Source of the DNA: Bacillota bacterium
GTDB lineage: Bacteria; Bacillota; Clostridia; TANB77; CAG-465
NCBI GenBank assembly: GCA_023460515.1
Contig: JAEWPS010000045.1
Coordinates: 62,001-126,000 of the forward strand
Reading direction: 5' to 3'
DNA: 64,000 nt
Shown here: positions 61,480 through 64,000 of the stretch, in pieces
Layout: the number at the start of each line of letters is the position of its first letter
How positions within the stretch are numbered: the first letter of the stretch is position 1
The notes under the pieces: generated by a model
The model's input: only the letters and a program-made list of their open reading frames with translations
Told to the model about the DNA's origin: nothing
Database searches by the model: none
Translations under genes and position numbers: made by a program

Positions 61480-62364
61480 ATGAAAGAAGAAATTCAAAAT
61501 AATCCAAAATTATTTATTTCTATTATTATCTCAGGAATAGTATTTATAATTATATTATTAATTTTCTCATTAGTATTGATTTGGTCTAGAAATGATGATA
61601 CAAATGTAGTTGGAGGAAATGTAGCTACATCAGATAATATTGAAACTGGTAAATATGTATATAAAACAACAAGCGAAGGACAAGTTGTGGAAAAGTATTG
61701 TAGAGATATTTTAGACACATTTTCAATGCAAGATAAAGATGAAATCTATAATTTGATTTTAGAAGAATATTCAAATTATAGAGGATTTAATAAAGATACT
61801 TTATTTGATAATTTAAGAAAAAAAGGATTAATTGGAAAACTTTTAAAATTTTATAGTTATAAATCCGTTTCACATGCTAGATACGGTAAGGTATTTGAAA
61901 TTGAAATTGGTACTTATGATTCATACGTAAAGGAAAAAATATTACTTATCGAAGCATCACCAAGGAATTATAAAGTATCTTTTGATGGTTTTATTGGTGA
62001 AGATAATTCTAAAAAAGAAATTATTAGAGATGGGATAAAAATGACTATTACAAATGTAAGAGAATTTGTTAGTGAAATGCAAATAAAAATAACAATTAAT
62101 AACATTTCTAGTAATGATATAGTTATAAATAAACAAGGAAATTATGAAAATATATATTTAAAATTAAAAAATGGAAGTGAAGTAAGAATGTCATCTGTAT
62201 GGTTAAGTGGTGTTACTAAAACTTTAACTTCTAATTCTACAATAAACTTAGATTTACAATTTAATCCTGAGTATTTACAAACAGGAGCTGTTAATTCGAT
62301 AGTGATAAAAGATGTATATAATGATATATCAAGAGAAACAAAAGATTTAGAATTTCCTATATAA
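61480..62364 (+). CDS. single-pass membrane protein with NTF2-like and beta-rich domains
   Basis: 294 residues. One helix (about 11-34), then a helical domain (about 70-115, with CRDILDTFSMQDKDEIYNL) and a beta-sandwich-like C-terminal part (about 185-294). Family not recognised; role as a secretion-core or surface component is inferred from position only. AAGGAGGA site. Confidence 0.55.
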   Translation: MKEEIQNNPKLFISIIISGIVFIIILLIFSLVLIWSRNDDTNVVGGNVATSDNIETGKYVYKTTSEGQVVEKYCRDILDTFSMQDKDEIYNLILEEYSNYRGFNKDTLFDNLRKKGLIGKLLKFYSYKSVSHARYGKVFEIEIGTYDSYVKEKILLIEASPRNYKVSFDGFIGEDNSKKEIIRDGIKMTITNVREFVSEMQIKITINNISSNDIVINKQGNYENIYLKLKNGSEVRMSSVWLSGVTKTLTSNSTINLDLQFNPEYLQTGAVNSIVIKDVYNDISRETKDLEFPI

Positions 62365-62394
62365 ATTACAATTTATAATTAAAAGGCAGGTGAA

Positions 62395-64000
62395 ATGAAG
62401 TTGGATGATTTTGAATATCAAAATCCTGGTGAAAATGAAGAATTAGATGAACTGGAAGAACAAAGAAATCAAAGGAGTCAAAGAAGTCTAAAAGATAGAT
62501 CAGATGATATAAAAGATGGTGTAGATAAAGCCAAAGAATTTAGAGATAAAAGAAGAAAAGCGAGTGAAGCTAGTAAAAAATATGGTGAAAATCTTGGAAA
62601 AGGAACTGGAAGAGAAGCTGGAAAGGCCGCCGGAAAAGAAGCAGGTAAAACTGCCGGAAAAGAGGCGGGTAAGACTGCTGCCAAGGAAGGTGCTAAAACA
62701 GCTGCAAAAGAAACTGGAAAGGTTGTCGCAAAAGAAGGCGCTAAAACAGCTGCCAAAGGTGCAGTTGCTGCTAGTGGTGTAGCTACTGCTGGTGTTGGAA
62801 CTGCTGTTGCTGCAGGTATCGAAGTAGCCGATAGATTAAATCAAATTAAAAAAGCAATAGATAAAAAGGTAGATGCAAAATTAAAAGAAAATATAGGGGT
62901 AGATGGAAAAACAATAAAAAGAACATTTTTATTGGGTTTGATACTTTTACCTATATTCTTTATTTTCTTTTTTATTTCTGCGGGAACATTATATTTGGCT
63001 AGTGAGAATACATATGCTGATCTATATAGTATAATTGATAAAAGAGAAAAAAGATATGCAGAATCTGGAAAGTCTACTAAGTTACTTTTATTAATGACTA
63101 ATGATGAAATTAATGAAATACTTACTAAAGATTATGGTAAAGAGGATTTATCTTATAAAACTTATTTAAAAGAAATGTATAAAAAAGATTTTGATAATTT
63201 TATACCTAGTGACTCAAATGATCCAACTAGTTCATACACAGAAAAAATTGCAATAATTGAAAAGTATTTAAAAGCTGGTAGAGAGAATTTTAATAAAATA
63301 ACTTGGAAATTAGCTGGAAGTAATAGCGCTTTAGAAATTAAGGATTATAATTTAAAAGGAAAAGATTCAATATTTACGGACCCTGGTCATCTTAAAATGC
63401 CAAATTTAGATAAATATAAATCAAGTCCTGGAATGACTGCCGAGCAATTACAAAATATGTATGTTGATATGGTTAATACACATTTACAACATTGGGTAAT
63501 TCCATATGCGTTAAACATAGCATCTCAAAATAATGCTTTTGCAAAATCTGTACTAGAAGACATGTGGAGTCCAATTGAAGTAACTTTATATGAATTAGAC
63601 AGAAGAACTAAGACTACGACAGAGAAGCATTATATTAAGACTTCAGTAACTGAAACAACAACTACGTATTACCCAGGAACAGCGACTACACCTGGATCGT
63701 CATCATCAAGTTCACGTACATTTGAAAGTGATACTAGATATAGTTGGACAGGATATTCTTATGGTAATACAAGTGTTAGTTATTCTATAACAAAAATAAA
63801 AAATGCTGAGGGTGGATGTATTTCTATAGATGAAGCAAATCCATACAGTAGAACACCTGTATCAGTTGATGCACCTTACAGACATGTACCGAAGTTAACA
63901 TATACTGAGGATTTATATAATATAATAAAAGCAACATATAATATAAAACCAATTAACGAGAGCGAGTTGCCTGTTGAAAAATCAGAATCATTAATTGATG
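62395..64000 (+). CDS. large membrane protein with KEGAKTAAK repeats (cut by window end)
   Basis: At least 535 residues, open to the window end, ribosome site AGGCAGGTGA. Acidic N-terminus (1-30), a basic coiled region, then an Ala/Gly/Lys repeat stretch (about 65-125) with units such as AGKEAGKTAGKEAG and KEGAKTAAKE. One transmembrane helix (about 176-200) follows, then an extracellular part of at least 330 residues with a Ser/Thr-rich segment (PGSSSSSS-like, about 430-445). Large secreted or wall-penetrating domains in this position of T4SS clusters are often murein hydrolases or adhesins, but the C-terminus is not visible. Confidence 0.7.
   Translation, partial: MKLDDFEYQNPGENEELDELEEQRNQRSQRSLKDRSDDIKDGVDKAKEFRDKRRKASEASKKYGENLGKGTGREAGKAAGKEAGKTAGKEAGKTAAKEGAKTAAKETGKVVAKEGAKTAAKGAVAASGVATAGVGTAVAAGIEVADRLNQIKKAIDKKVDAKLKENIGVDGKTIKRTFLLGLILLPIFFIFFFISAGTLYLASENTYADLYSIIDKREKRYAESGKSTKLLLLMTNDEINEILTKDYGKEDLSYKTYLKEMYKKDFDNFIPSDSNDPTSSYTEKIAIIEKYLKAGRENFNKITWKLAGSNSALEIKDYNLKGKDSIFTDPGHLKMPNLDKYKSSPGMTAEQLQNMYVDMVNTHLQHWVIPYALNIASQNNAFAKSVLEDMWSPIEVTLYELDRRTKTTTEKHYIKTSVTETTTTYYPGTATTPGSSSSSSRTFESDTRYSWTGYSYGNTSVSYSITKIKNAEGGCISIDEANPYSRTPVSVDAPYRHVPKLTYTEDLYNIIKATYNIKPINESELPVEKSESLID

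Noticed and set aside
62478..62756. 92-codon minus-strand frame rich in Ala/Ser/Pro
   Set aside because: Shadow of the Ala/Lys/Gly repeats of the large plus-strand protein.

Overview
The window is chromosomal DNA of a very AT-rich (roughly 70% or more A+T) endospore-forming Bacillota, most likely an uncultured gut-type Clostridia lineage. The evidence is sigK, spoIIM, spoIIP, a gerA/gerC/gerB germination operon, collagen-like BclA/BclB-type spore-surface proteins, and Gram-positive-style IreB-RuvX and S10-spc-alpha ribosomal operons. TAA and TAG end almost every gene; TGA ends only one intact gene and otherwise appears at two lesions. No rRNA, tRNA, CRISPR array, transposase or integrase was seen.

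Layout. 1-2.5 kb: sigK, an unknown gene, two half-size TauE/SafE permease genes and a glycine-zipper micro-protein. 2.6-5.9 kb: a VirB2-like pilin, a TadZ-like atypical ATPase and a degenerate GGDEF protein, placed directly before the ireB-ruvX-DUF1292 housekeeping genes. 7.2-16.7 kb: a PLP lyase, a BaiN-type flavoprotein, HtrA, a coiled-coil/DUF4116 pair, rpsT and tmk (minus strand), terC, and an unusual double-length ThyX. 16.9-27.5 kb: the S10-spc ribosomal operon rpsJ to secY, lacking rpmD (L30). 27.5-36.1 kb: a spore island of gerA-gerC-2TM-gerB(split)-gerB, two collagen-like genes and an M15 peptidase. The last three genes each carry a sigma-K-type promoter. 36.2-42.4 kb: tsaC and then the displaced rest of the spc/alpha operons (adk, map, infA, rpmJ, rpsM, rpsK, rpsD, rpoA, rplQ). 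42.5-53.5 kb: tmcAL, rnhA, spoIIM, a 14-residue-repeat protein, a DivIVA-like protein, spoIIP, two GT-C-like membrane proteins around a frameshifted pgi, a tandem-OB SSB-like protein and an M23 peptidase. 53.7-64 kb: a type IV secretion-like cluster of two VirB2-like pilins, a PrgI/VirB3-like protein, a VirB4-N-like protein, a VirB4 ATPase, a VirB6 in two genes, two VirB8-like anchored proteins and a large protein cut by the window end.

How the genes fit together. The sporulation genes cover engulfment (SpoIIM, SpoIIP), late mother-cell transcription (SigK), spore-surface decoration (sigma-K-promoted collagen-like genes) and germination (Ger). The most intriguing system is the T4SS-like cluster. 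No relaxase, coupling protein or integration gene is visible with it in this window, and it has a plausible distant partner in the pilin/TadZ/degenerate-GGDEF unit at 2.6-5.8 kb. All functional statements come from reading the sequence and from family knowledge; no database search was run.
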